59,905 nt of DNA, from positions 3,146 to 63,050 of the forward strand of contig JAMYWO010000040.1 in the NCBI GenBank assembly GCA_024220525.1. Direction: 5' to 3'. Source of the stretch: Cochliopodium minus (lineage: Eukaryota; Discosea; Himatismenida; Cochliopodiidae). The translations under genes and the position numbers were made by a program. The first letter of the stretch is position 1. Every line of letters begins with the position of its first letter. Below are positions 11,601-23,247 of this stretch, piece after piece. A model generated the notes under the pieces. That model saw only the letters and a program-made list of their open reading frames with translations. It made no database searches and had not been told where the DNA came from.

Positions 11601-12432
11601 GTGAAAATATGCTTTGCTGTAAATGGTGCTTCTGTCCAATGTGAATATGGCTCTCTTTCTAAGACTTTGTGATATTTTTTGCTTTAATTCCTTGGTGAGC
11701 TTTGCTTCCCCAAAATTAAAGCCTTCACTTCTTAATTTTTCACAACAAAGTTGAAAAAGTGTTTTTTTAGGATCAAAGCTTGGTTCAAATGTTATATCGG
11801 ATGAAGAATCTTCGTTAGGTTTGCTCTTTGAAATGAAATTTTTGATTTCTTCTTTTTTGCTCAACAATTTCATCTTTTTCAATTGATCAATCGTTTCCTC
11901 TTCCAATGATTCTTTATCCTCAATGAATTTCTTGAGATCTGATTGTATTTTGTCTTCTATCTCTTTATCAGAGATTCTAATCAACTTTCCCCCTTCTTTC
12001 TTGATCAGATCTTTGTGTTCCAAGAGATTATTGATTATCCCTGCAGATGATATTCCCTCTTTCTTTATCACATTGTTTAAATCTTTTATCAAGATTCCTT
12101 CCTTTGTTATGAATTTATATACTCTTGCTATTGGTCCACCAACCTTTAAAATATTCTCTCCTTCATTCGTTAATTCTATATTCTTTCGTAAAATGTTTGA
12201 AATTTAAAACTATGAAATTCTTATTTCATTTAAAATTCCTATTTACCACTTTTCTTTCTTCATCTATATCGTAATCCATGCAATTCTCATAGATATTTTG
12301 TGCGAATTTGGTATCTATTTTCTTTGTTTTCAGCCATTCATTCAAATTTATCTTTGGTTCTTTCTCCAAATCATTATTCAAAAGTTCTTTTACTTCTTTT
12401 ATCTTCTTTGCAAAAGATTTAAGGTTTTCCAT
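8641..12432 (-). CDS. Large protein: PheRS-alpha-like N-terminus, helical-repeat middle, beta-rich C-terminus
   Basis: About ten exons. Exon 1 starts at the ATG at 12432 (MENLKSFAKKIKEV). Exon 2 reads NIELTNEGENILKVGG, then ARVYKFITKEGI, then LKKMKLLSKKEEI; these are the landmarks of the N-terminal winged-helix region and linker of eukaryotic PheRS alpha (LTxEGxxIxxxGS, RVF, LKKRKLL). No aminoacylation motifs follow. Instead come TPR-like helices (KLAYISTVSYSPKFAVEIYHK, YIAMVYEDIGEINLAKG). A long beta-strand-rich half comes next, with WSVNLGPPILTAHDYEIP, GILLGTDSKN-like strands and a final exon ending NVVCFDLKY. The last half could be a divergent propeller. Junctions between the parts keep frame (for example phase 2 at about 11437). 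Role unknown. It could also be two genes if a junction is wrong. Confidence 0.6.
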
Positions 12433-12812
12433 TTTTTTTTTTGTTTTTGTTAATTATTTATAAAATGAAAATCAATTTAAAAAGTATGGATAATTCTTAA
12501 ATCCAAATCACTTCTATCCAAACCAAATAAAATGTCGTTCTTAATAATCTTATTGACTCCTTTAAATTCCATTTTTGAGAACAAGAATTTTTAAGGTATT
12601 CAAAAAATCAGCTCAAAGATGAAGATAATCAATAATCTGAATATATCCAAATAAATCTCAAATTTATTTTACCACAATCAATTTATATGAAAGAGATTTT
12701 CCATTAAATCAAATCCATTTATCAATCAGAAGATAATAAAGAATAAAGAATATATATCCCAAATAAATATTTTTATTATTAACATATCCCATTTCATCAA
12801 ATAGAATCAAAT
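12433..12812. other. Intergenic, no gene recognised
   Basis: A/T-rich spacer between the divergent 5' end of the PheRS-alpha-like gene and the 3' end of the 58-residue membrane protein gene. I see only a 20-codon open frame (from 12530, plus) and no RNA gene or repeat. Confidence 0.6.
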
Positions 12813-12989
12813 TTATTTATCTTCATCATCCGATTCCTCCTTTATCTTGATCTGAATATTTTTATCTTTAATTTCTTCAACATCTTGGATCTCTTTTAAG
12901 GCCTTGATAATGATAGGACTAAATACATAATAGCTAGAAAAACATCCAAGAAAACTAACAACAGCAACATCAACAATTGAAATTCTCAT
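12813..12989 (-). CDS. Small single-pass membrane protein, 58 residues
   Basis: An intronless frame from the ATG at 12989 to a TAA at 12813. Residues 5-25 (IVDVAVVSFLGCFSSYYVF) form a hydrophobic segment. The rest is a charged, acidic tail (EEIKDKNIQIKIKEE, SDDEDK), which suggests an N-terminal anchor with a soluble tail. An A run of about ten bases precedes the ATG, as with other genes here. No family recognised; organelle or ER assembly factors often look like this, but that is only a guess. It is too short for conventional length cut-offs. Confidence 0.55.
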   Translation of the reverse strand: MRISIVDVAVVSFLGCFSSYYVFSPIIIKALKEIQDVEEIKDKNIQIKIKEESDDEDK

Positions 12990-13044
12990 TTTTTTTTTAT
13001 TTTTTTATTATATTTTTTAAATTTTTAATATTACAATTAATTCT

Positions 13045-13788
13045 TTATTTAAAGTTTAAATATAGTTCAAATCTTTCTTTCTCTTCATTGTTTATTTTTT
13101 TTTCAATTTTAAATTCACCTATTTCAACTACTTTAAGGCTTCCATCCCATTGTAAAGAACCATCATTGAGTATTTTGAAAGGAAAAAATTTTTCCAAGAA
13201 AGTAAGCATTGCATATTGAAGCTTAACATTTTTCCCGGACATTATAAATAAAGAAGCACCTATTTTAAAAAAAATTATGAAATGAAATTTTAAAATAATT
13301 GGATGTTTACAATATTTATTGAATTTAAAGTTTTGTTTTTTTTTTTTTTTTGTTGATTATTTATTATTCTGAATTTTTAATTTTAATTTTATTATATTTT
13401 AAATTTTATTTTACCTTCATTAAAGATCAAAATATGATCCTCAATAGGTATTACTTCAACGTTAAGTTTTTTAAGCACTACATCCGATTTTCCTATGGTG
13501 ATTGGTATCCTTGAAGTAGTGTTCTTTGCAATTTCATTGCTGCTATCTGAATGAAAATTGCTATTGACATTCCATCTTAAATCATTGACAATATAAAATT
13601 GCCTTCCATTGAATTTTTCAATTATTTTGATCTAATAATTTTTATAATAAAATCTTGAATAAAAAGTAAATTACAAATAAATTTGAGGATTGTTCAGTAT
13701 TTTGATCACTATCAAAAGAATTTATAATCACAAATGATACTGGTGTGAATTCTAATCCACAAATCATAATTTTTTTCTCTTCCTCCAT
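13045..13788 (-). CDS. Unknown protein, three exons, about 185 residues
   Basis: Exons run from the ATG at 13788 (MEEEKKIMICGLEFTPVSF), then about 13632 to 13415 (IKIIEKFNGRQFYIVND ... VEVIPIEDHILIFNEG), then about 13264 to 13045 (ASLFIMSGKNVKLQYAM ... RFELYLNFK). All junctions keep frame (SSNLF|IKII, NEG|ASLF). The strand-rich start and the central SLFIMSGKN stretch suggest a small alpha/beta fold, but I do not recognise it. It sits head-on behind the 58-residue gene and is transcribed in the same direction as glutaredoxin. No signal peptide or membrane segment. Confidence 0.6.
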
Positions 13789-14002
13789 TTTTTTTATTTT
13801 CTTTTTTTATTGAATTGAATGAAATAGTCTTTTTTTTTGAGAGCATTTCGAAGAAAAAGCATGATTATTCTCATAATAAAACTCAAAATTTTTGGTTTAT
13901 ATTTATTTTTCAGAGTTTTATATTCGATCAAATATATATTTAAAAAATCAAGAATAAAATGAATTGATTGATCGAAAAACTGTTTTAATTTTTTCAACTT
14001 GT

Positions 14003-14366
14003 TCAATAATTCAAAGCCTTTTTCAATTTAGGAACCAAATTTCCCTTATTATGCAAAGCATGAGTATCGTCACAACCCCCGATGTGTTCTTTTCCAATAA
14101 ACACTTGAGGCACAGATGTTTTATTGATAATATTGATCAATTCCTTTCCTAATTTATCACCATTATCCAATAAATCTAATTCCAAAACTTTAGCCTTATC
14201 AAGTACACCTTAATTATATAATGTTAATATACCAATCTATAAAAGATAAACAAATAAAAATATATTTACCTAGCTCCTTGAATAAATTTTTTACTTTGGT
14301 GCAATATGGACACCATGATTTGGAAAAGATTACTAATCCATTATTGTTAATTAATTCTTGTGCCAT
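14003..14366 (-). CDS. Glutaredoxin, dithiol CPYC type
   Basis: Two exons, 14366-14270 and 14208-14003, joined in frame (KELG|VLDKAK). About 100 residues, the usual glutaredoxin length. The active site is SWCPYCTKVK; the TSVPQVFIGKEHIGGCDD stretch carries the cis-Pro, the GG turn and the C-terminal-half landmarks. It reduces protein disulfides and glutathione mixed disulfides using glutathione. There is no targeting extension, so the protein is probably cytosolic. Confidence 0.96.
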
Positions 14367-14598
14367 TTTTCAAGATTTTGGGTATTTACTTTTCTTTTTC
14401 TATTTTTTTTATTTTTATTTTCATGAAAGCATTATAATTTGTTGATAAAGATCAACATTTAGAAAGTGCCCATCCATGGGATATCTTTAATTCTCTTAAA
14501 AAATAGGGAATTAAAAATTCATACAAAATAAATATAAATTTCATTTGATATTCAATCAAATCATTTATTTCAAACATTCAAAAACTTTATCTCCTTTC

Positions 14599-15426
14599 TT
14601 ATTTCATATAAGGATTTTGATCAATATATCTGAATATTAAAAACAAATTCGATCTTGAAAGAAGAGAAATTTTTGAATTTTTGGTTTGATAAGCCAACAT
14701 TAAAGTCAGAATAATCTCACGGAATTTCTTGGGGAATTTGTGATGTTTGAATGGAGACCATATTTGTTTATTTTCTTGGTAGAATTGTTGAATTGTATCC
14801 ACTATCTTTATATTTCTCCTTTTTATCGCAAAAAAGAGAGCATCATTTTTCAAATCATCTTGAATATTTGGATCACAGCCAAAATCTAGTAATAATTTTA
14901 CAATTTCATTAAAATTAAGATATGATGCTTGATGAAGAAATGTCCACTTTTAAAAAAAAAATGATTATATAAAGAATTTCAATATTCCAGTTATTATTTT
15001 TTACCCCCTAATGAAATTGTCTGATTATCTTTTCTAATTTCCAATCTATTCAAAAAAAAAAATCTTACAAACTTTAAGAAGTTGTTAATTCACAAAAAAA
15101 AAAAAGTTTTTATCGAAATTACAGACTGTAAAAGAATAAAAATCAGTTAAATTGTAAAATTTCTAACAGATATTTCTCATATTTTTACATTTATCCAATC
15201 TAAATTAACTCTTGCTTCCAATAATATCTTTTCAACATCATCTTTTTTCCCTTCTGAAATAGAATACCATAATTTTCTTTCATAATCAGTATCATATTCT
15301 TTTATTTCTTTATTCAATTGTATTATTGATAATTTTCCTTCATCATTTAAACATTTTTAAATTTTTTTGTTTTTCCAAAATAAATATACTTTTTTTTTTA
15401 CTCACAGTTTCATTTCCATTATTCAT
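14599..15426 (-). CDS. Ankyrin protein with W-P-x2-H C-terminal module
   Basis: Start at the ATG at 15426 (MNNGNETV). A 60-nt intron (donor A|GTAAAA) joins to RKLSIIQLNKEIKEYD. The second exon ends near 15185 (LLEARVNLDWIN). A last exon from about 14950 begins with WTFLHQASYLNFNEIVK and LLLDFGCDPNIQDD, classic ankyrin repeats, then NDALFFAIKRRNIKIVD. The C-terminus is a distinct block starting IWSPFKHHKFPKKFREI and ending in SRSNLFLIFRYI. The same block type ends the RCC1 protein at 41955-44350. The intron at about 14951-15180 may hide another small exon. Partner binding through the ankyrin repeats is likely; the C-terminal block may act like an F-box or SOCS-type adaptor (inference). Confidence 0.75.
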
Positions 15427-15596
15427 TTGAAAAGTTCTCCAATTCTTATAAAATCTCTCACCTTTTTTTTTTGTTTGGGAAATGTACAAAGAAAATTTTT
15501 TTTATATTTATTATTTGAAGTGCAAAAATAAAAAAATATATAAAATTTATAAAAAAAAAATTGTTTTTAATTGGTGTCAAAGAGAATAAAAGAAGA

Positions 15597-16965
15597 ATGA
15601 AATTATTAGCAATTTTGTTATTGATATTTGTAGTATATATTGCAAGTGCAACAAAGAGCCCAGGACCTCTTTTCATGTGGTCAAATCAAAAGTAATAATA
15701 TTTAATTACCTTAAATAAAAAGAGAATTTATAAAATATTTTTTGAAAATAAATTCTCCATTTTCTAATTATTTACCATTCTCCATTTATAGAACATTTAC
15801 TCCACATAAAGTAAATATTATGAAATCAAAGAGTGATTCCATTGAAAATATTCTTGAAAATATTCTATCAATTTCAAATGATGAGGTAAAGGAAGAAAAA
15901 AAAAAAGATTTATAATCTAAATCTTTACGATGAATATACAATATTAACTTATTATCAAGTCATAAAAATATTCTAAGACTATAGATTGTACATAATATCC
16001 TCTTTAAAATAAATTTATAAAAATAAATATTCTTAAATCTTTAATTTATAGGGTGATTTGAAGAAATATCTTCACAAAGAAGTCCCATTACCAGAAGTAA
16101 TCACCATTTTCCTCAAACCTACTCTCACTAGTACCAAATTTTCCCAATCAGCTGATGTTTATAACGGAGGAAAAGATGGATCATTCACAAATCTTCAAAA
16201 TCTCGTTCAAAATTCAAAGTCCTCATTGAGTGTACATTATTCTCATTTGAAAGAATCATTTGCAACTGATGTATTATCAAAATTAACTTCTAAAATTAAT
16301 GGAAATTATCCAAATGCAAAAATTATTCTTTCATCTGTTCATAAAAGCGGTAAAATTTTTATTTTTGAAAAATATTCTTTATAATCTTCATAAATAACCA
16401 TAAATTGATTATTTCTTCAATAAATAAACCCATAATACATAATACTCAATGATTTTGTTTTTTGATAGATGTATCTCACTTCCCATCAACTCACAAATGG
16501 ATTCCACTTTCCACTCTTGAAGAATATCTCGCATCTGGAGAAGGAAAGGAATATGTTTTGAACGGAACCCCTGATATTTTGATTGTTTACTTGTCAAAGG
16601 ATGAAAGCAAGGAAATGATCTCCAAAGAAGACAACATCATCGGAATCGTCTCCAACATTGTCTCCGTTGAGACTCAACACAACTCCATCGGAATCTTCTC
16701 CTCAGATGTCCCTGAAGAACATGATTTCTCCATTTCTAATAATGCTCTCAAAGAAACTGTCTTCCAATACAATAATAAGCAACAAATCAGAAGAGCTTCC
16801 AACGATTCTGATTATGCTGGAACTTATTTCCCTCCTCAAATGTGGCAAGCTATTTTCGTTGTAATTGTTCTTTTGATTGCCTTCTTCATTGGTCTCAGTG
16901 CTACCAGCTCTCTCCAAATTCCTCCTAAATTGTTGGATGAGAAAATGGCAAAGAAGAAAAATTAA
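15597..16965 (+). CDS. V-ATPase accessory/assembly protein, VOA1/Ac45-like, ER-retained
   Basis: Exons begin at about 15597, 15792, 16051 and 16469. The protein starts with a signal peptide (KLLAILLLIFVVYIASA). A luminal domain of about 280 residues follows. It ends with the family-typical layout: YFPPQMWQAIFVVIVLLIAF transmembrane helix, then GLSATSSLQIPPK and a short cytosolic tail. The tail finishes AKKKN, a dilysine KKxx ER-retrieval signal with Lys at -3 and -4. The juxtamembrane pattern YF-x-P-x-W and the post-TM SLQxP match the VOA1/BIG1/Ac45 superfamily, which helps assemble the V0 sector in the ER. The luminal part is too diverged to confirm by eye. Confidence 0.62.
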
Positions 16966-17100
16966 ATTATTCTGTCTTTTAATTCAAAAATTAAACTTAT
17001 TATGTTATTAATTTTTTGACCATCATTTGTTTGGAGAATCTATCTCTTGAAAGATCATGACTTATTCTCTTTCTTTTTCAAACTAAAATAAAAAAAAAAA

Positions 17101-20100
17101 TGTCTGAGAAAAAATCCTTGTCTGTAAAAGCAAGGATTATTGGTACTACTGCTTTCAAAAAGAAAAAGGAGAAAGATATCACCTTATATTCTGTATCTCA
17201 GAGAGGTGCAGGTACATTATTTTTTTCCTCTTTTTTTCAACCTCTTTTCTAAAATTGAATCAAGAAAACATTCTCAGCAAACAACAAGGAGGATGTTATT
17301 TGTTGAGAGTTCTTAAAAATTCTGTTGAAAGAAAGAGATCACCGTAAATTTATAAAATTTTTTTGAAACGTTATTAATTATATATTCCCTCGTTCAATAT
17401 AGACTGTTGATATCATTCAAATATAGAGATAATTGCAATCATTGTGATATAAATGGAATTGAATTTAAAGAGATCTCACATGATAAAAAGGATAAAGTGA
17501 TGATATGCAAAACAGATTACCATATCTTCAAACAATTCATGAAAATATTGGATTTTTTGCCCAAAATTCAACAATTTCTCTTCCAAGTATCAAGCAACAG
17601 ATTTTTTGTTGATAAGACATTGAATATGGAAGATATCAAAACAGAATTGCAATACAAAAAATATCTCATATATCCTGAGGGTCAAGATGTTCAAGTGGTG
17701 AAGATGGAGGGGAATGAGATAATAAGAATACAAGTCGGGATAAATTGGAAGGATTGCACTTTATTTTCGAGCAATGAAAAACAAAAACATAAGATAGATA
17801 TCAAGAGTTTAAATCAATTTTTGATTGGTAGAATATCATTTGATTATAGAAAAATTTATCTTAATTATAAATTCTTTATAAACATTAGATTTCCTTTCAA
17901 TAAAAACAAGAGACAAAATTGAACTTCTTTCTTGGTTTGGATATCTTCCTGCAGATATCTTTGAAGAAATAACAAATGTGCCTGTCAAAACAAGCATTCC
18001 AACACAATTGGGAGAGTTCGTTAGTTCAAGAGACAAAACAGAAGTGGTGAGACAACTGGATTTGGACGTAATGTACAACAGATCTCCCGAATATGCTTTG
18101 GAACAAATATTGAAAAGTGTAAAGAGCGGAGATTCCAAGATAAAGATGGAGTGGATTCATTGTGACTTGGTGAGGGTTCTTTTGCCTCTTGTTTGCAAGT
18201 CTAATTCACAAGTGGAGACGGTGCCAATCAAAATTTTGAAGAAGCTTTGTGTCAAAAATCCCAGAGGATGCTTGAAGATTTGTGAGTCGATTACACTTCA
18301 CATAAACACTCACTTTCAATGTATCAGTACCTTTTATACACTCTATGAACTTATTCTTGTTCCCGCTTTCAAGCAAGTTGTTTCTGATAACATGGGAATT
18401 TCTGTTCTGCTAGATTTTTACGAAAAGGCTTCAATCATTCTTCATCAGTCAAAGCAGGTCGAGAGAAGACTTGGTTCTATTGACTACAAGCCAGACATTG
18501 TCACTTTAGAAAAAATTCCCGAGAAGAGGTTGCATGATAAAGTCAATATTTTCGAAAGACCTTCTGACAAGGTTATTTTTGGGACAATGGAAACACCAAA
18601 GTCTATCTTTCCTCTCATTGACGAAATTTTTGACAAACAAAAACAACATAACTCTGTCAATTTTAGTTCTATGAGTCCCATGAGTTTAAATCTCAGTCTT
18701 AACAAAATAACAACCGAGAGAGAAAGTACCAAAAACTTCAACATCCCAAGTCTAAAAATAGATAGCCTTTCTCCTAGTAATTATGAAAATTCTCCTGGTG
18801 GTTCTGTTACTACTGAAAGATCTACTGATACATACGAGAGCGTGTCAAGAAGGACAAGAAGAAAACAATTTGAAAACTCTTCACCTGGGAAGAACGTGGA
18901 GATTTTGGAAAGAGATTCAAACTTTGATGGATTTGTCAAGTTGGACCCAAAGAGCGACCTTAAAACGCTTGCCAAGCAATTAGGAGGGACTGTTGTGGCT
19001 TCAGATTTGACTGCATTGCTTTCTCTTAAAAATGCGAGCCAACTTGCGAGAGATGGTCACAGAACCAAGATTTTCGATAAGCAGAACGAAGAAAAACCTG
19101 TTGACAAAAATGTTTTGGAGTTTAGAAATCAGTCTTGCTACACTATCAAAGTTTACATTCTCAAGATAATTGACGAGTTGACAATACCCACACTTTCTAC
19201 TCTTCCTTTCAGAACTCCTGTTAATCTTTTGTTTTCGGAGCTTGTCATGACATTCGAAGACAAGATCCTTTCTAACGACAAGAACTTTAAGGACTTGCTC
19301 TTCAATATTCTTTCCAATTATTCTGAAAATGTAGAATTATTCCATAGAAAGAGCTGGAACGCTCTCGGGAACATCACAGTCTCCAGAAAAGAAAATTTCA
19401 GAAAGAAGATGGATCTTGTTGTTTGGAGAGTCAGAGGAAGATTGGAATCTTTGTTTTCTTCTAGATCCACAAAAGATTTGTCTCTATTTCTTGGCATTTT
19501 GCATGAATATATGGCTCATTGCCCTTCTCGTGTCTTGTCATCTAACGTGGTGGATGTTTGTCTTGAGATCATCTTGAAAATACAACACTTTGCTTTTTCT
19601 AGAAGAGTCAGTAGTACTGATATTGACATGATCCCCATCGTTCATCAACTTTTAGGAATTTACAATGAAATCTCCTCCAACAACAATTTTCCTCCACTGA
19701 ATAAAATGTTGATCAATTTACTCTTTGAAGTTGGAGATACAGAGAAATATTTCAAACACTACACTTCTCAAGTTATCAAAAACTCCAAAATGCAAAAGAC
19801 AATTTTGTTGATGAATTCTGGAAAGAAGCTCTTAAAGGAGTACAGAGCAAGAGCTGTCAAACATTATAGCGTAAAAAAACTAATTTTTTATTTGATACTG
19901 TTTTAATTTTTCTAAAGGTTTGTGTTGATCTTATCGAGAAACAAAGAGAATACGAACCAAATAACAGGTTGATCTTGGAATACTTGAAAAAGTTTGAATT
20001 TCTTGTGGATCCAAAATTTGGAGTTATTTTGAGATTTTTGACATCATCCAAAGAGCCTTTTACCAACTACTATGTCAAAGTTGAGATGTTGCAATTCTTG

Positions 20101-23100
20101 GCAAAGATATTCAAACACGCAAACTGGTTCATAGAAAGAAACCCTCAATATGTCGATACTTACGTCACTTACCACTATATTTCTTTTGTCAAACTTTACA
20201 ACACTCCACTATATGATACAAATACTCTGGAACTTTGCAAACTTCACATGGATATCTTAATTTCTTTTTCTTCTGCCAAAGAATCTAAAGTGATTCAAAA
20301 GTTTTACCAACTTCGTGTAATGAACTTTCTTGCAGAGGAAATTAGTTTGGAGTATTTGGTCACGGTACAATCTTTGGAGGAGTTGGACAAGTTGGAGAAA
20401 CTTAATTCAGGCGCCAAGCTCGAAAAGTCCAACTCTAACCAACTCAAACAAGGAAGAGAAAGAAGGTCTACCCTTTCGAACACTTTGAGTTCTTTAAACA
20501 GTTCTGTAAAGATGAACAAAGAAAAGAAGAATGATAAGAAGAAGGATTTTGATTTGAAATCTAAATTAAATCAAATGCATGATCATGATACAATCAAAAG
20601 CCCTCAATCTGGCAACAAGAGCTCCAATAGACTTAATGATCACAAGCCCATTGAAATTAAACAAGTTGAAAACAAGCCTGTGGAGAACAAACCTGTGATG
20701 AAACTTGGTTTTACGCTAAATCTGACTCCCAGTCTTGTGAAGGGATCTCTAGTTGATGAGCATAATCTTGATCAAGTGACTCTTCCAAAGAAAGACAACG
20801 AAATAAAGGAAAATAAGTTGGAAGATTCTGATGATTCTACCAAAGAGAAATCATCAAAAGATTCATCTACAAACTCTGATGATTCTTCAAATGATACATC
20901 TGATGAAGACAAAAAGAGCTCATCTTCTGAAGAAAAGCCACCTAAAGTCACTCCTATCAAGAAACCTGCCTTTGGTATAAGTCTCAATCTTACACCCAGT
21001 CTCATCAAGGGAAGGGATGTTCCAAAAGAGTTGTTGCAAAAGGATACAAATGAATCTCCTTCATCCTCTTCCGAGAAAGATTCTCCTAGCGCCAAATCGG
21101 GAATACATTCAATGAAAGAGAACAGAATCAGCGTAAGCAGCGTTGAGGAAAACAAGTTGAGTGTTGAAGATACCAAAGATGAAATAAGAGAGAACAAATT
21201 GGACGAGGATGAAAATCCTGAGACAGATAAAGATGAAACCGTCTCTGAAAAATCAGAAAATGATGATACTGATGCTTCTGAATCAAAAAAATCAAACAAG
21301 AGCACCGATCGCACCAACAAGTCTTCTGATGATGAAAAGAAATCAGATAAGAGCGATGATGATACTTCCAAGAAATCAGATAGCGATAAATCTGGCAAAT
21401 CTAGTAAGACATCTGACTCTGATTCTGATTCCAAAACATCCAAATCATCGAAATCTTCTAAATCCGGAAGTGATTCAGATAAATCAAGCAAAGGAAGTGA
21501 TGATGAAAAATCTTCCGAGAAGAAAGATTCCACTGATGATGAAACTTCTGAAGAACCAACTCCTGTCAAAGTCCAACCTAAGAAATCACCTTTTGGAGTC
21601 TCCTTACAGTTAAATCCATCTATGTTGAAGGGAGGAAAGGGGAGCGGAGAATACCAAACTACAGAAAATCCTCTTTTGAATAACTCCAACGACGAAATCA
21701 AACCAAAAGAAGAAGTCAAACCTACAAAACCTTTTGGATTGTCTTTGATCCTCACTCCCTCTTTGATCAAAGGTGGAGATGATAAAAAACTGAACAACTC
21801 TGGTTCTGGTTTAACTCTCACTCCTTCATTACCCAAAGAAGGAGATACAGAAGTGAAGAAAAGCCAACCCATAAAGTCTTTAGGACTATCTTTAAATCTC
21901 ACTCCCTCATTGGTCAAAGGTGGTGGAAGTGAAACTAATAACAATAACCAAAATGACACTCTAAACAAATTAGAACCACAAACAAAGCAAATTGTAGAGA
22001 AACAAATAGAAGAGGTGGTTCAGAAAGAGATCCCTAAAAATAACAATGTCACAGAAGGACTTCCTAAACCCAATTTTGAAAAAGAAAACAGCATCAATGA
22101 AAGCAATTCCATTCCAAAGCTCAACTTGATGAACAAAAAGTTAACAAGGGTTGGAAAAGAAAATATCAAAATTGGAGTGGAGCCAGTGAACGAAATCAAT
22201 CACATTTTGAACAAGGGTCTACCTAAATTGCAATTCGTGTGGAAAAACAAACCAAAAAAGAAAGATACAATCACCAGCTCGATGAATACGATCTACAACA
22301 AGCTTCTTTTGGACGAAATGGTCAAAAATGAAGAGGTAAACGATTCAGAGGAAGACGAAGGAGAGAAAAAACCGCTCGTCAAAATTTTGGAGAGTGAAAA
22401 ACTCAACACAACTTCTCCACAGCCTGTCAAAGTAGATTTTGACAAGGTTTTGAGGGTTGGAAACGAAAAGGTTGTCAAGAAATCAGAAGAGTATTCCATG
22501 TTGGGCGCCATCCAAGAAAACTTGAAGAAAGACAAGGCCGAAAACGCGCGACTTGACATCATGTTGAGAGAAAGGGAGGCCAAGAAACAAGCCGAGACGC
22601 AAAAGATTGTGAAACCAGAGGAACTTGACAAAAGAAACCAACTTTACATCCTTCAAAGAGACAACAGAAAGTTTTACCACTCTAAAGATCTTCATCTCTC
22701 TTTCTTGGTTTTAACGTTCGATCTGATGTTGACCAACTTGGGTACTCTCGAAAAGTTGTACGTCGTTCAATTCCCTCTTCAAGCAGAGAAGCTTGTTCAC
22801 AACATTGCCTTTTACTTGCACTCTCACATCAATCATCCCGAAAACGAAAAGATCATTCCTGAGCTCAGTTCCAAGGTGATGAAGCTTGGAGGTGCTCATT
22901 ATCGGTTGTTGAAGTTGTTATCCACCAGGTTGTTTCAGAGTTCTTTGTACACCAACAGAGTGAGATTGGCTCAAGGGGGTTATGGTATTGTCTACAAATG
23001 TAACCAAGGAAAAGCAGGTAAAAAACAATTTATTTTTTTATTTTTTTGTTTTTATATATTTTTTATTTATATTTTTATATTTATGTTTATTTTTTTAACA

Positions 23101-23246
23101 TTTTTAATATTTTTTATATTTTTTTTATTTTTTTTTTTTACATTTGCATTCTTAAACATTTTTTATACTTTTTTATTTTTTTTTAGTTGTGGAAGAATCG
23201 TATGAGGACATCATATTAAAAGTTCAAATACAACAACAAGAGCAAG
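17101..23246 (+). CDS. SH2-domain protein kinase, very large, cut at the kinase N-lobe
   Basis: Exons join in phase from the ATG at 17101 (MSEKKSLSVKARIIG). Residues about 30-110 form an SH2-like domain: GAENILSKQQGGCYLLR has the AE and the binding Arg, then LLISFKYRDN and CNHCDI with the strand-D His. An alpha-helical, armadillo-like region of about 800 residues follows (18.0-20.4 kb). A Ser/Asp/Lys-rich disordered stretch carrying a repeated LNLTPSLVKG-type motif covers 20.5-22.0 kb. A helical block (TLEKLYVVQFPLQAEKL) leads to the kinase start: LAQGGYGIVYKC glycine loop and IILKVQI with the ATP-binding Lys in a short exon from 23187. The sequence breaks at N23247, so the catalytic loop and DFG are absent from the window. 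SH2 plus kinase implies phosphotyrosine signalling, as in the amoebozoan SHK family, but the domain order differs. Confidence 0.75.
20703..21935 (+). repeat. Six spaced copies of a short peptide motif in the SH2-kinase linker
   Basis: Coding repeats starting at about 20703 (LGFTLNLTPSLVKG), 20970 (FGISLNLTPSLIKG), 21591 (FGVSLQLNPSMLKG), 21735 (FGLSLILTPSLIKG), 21805 (SGLTLTPSLPKEG) and 21880 (LGLSLNLTPSLVKG). The consensus is [FL]-G-[ILV]-[ST]-L-x-L-[TN]-P-S-[LM]-[ILV]-K-G. The linkers between copies differ and are rich in Ser, Asp, Glu and Lys, so the motif itself is what is kept. Confidence 0.92.
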
Positions 23247-23247
23247 N

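Noticed and set aside
20772-21968. 398-codon open frame on the minus strand
   Set aside because: It is the Ser/Phe-rich antisense shadow of the Ser/Lys/Asp-rich linker of the SH2-kinase; codon bias and domain content support only the plus strand.
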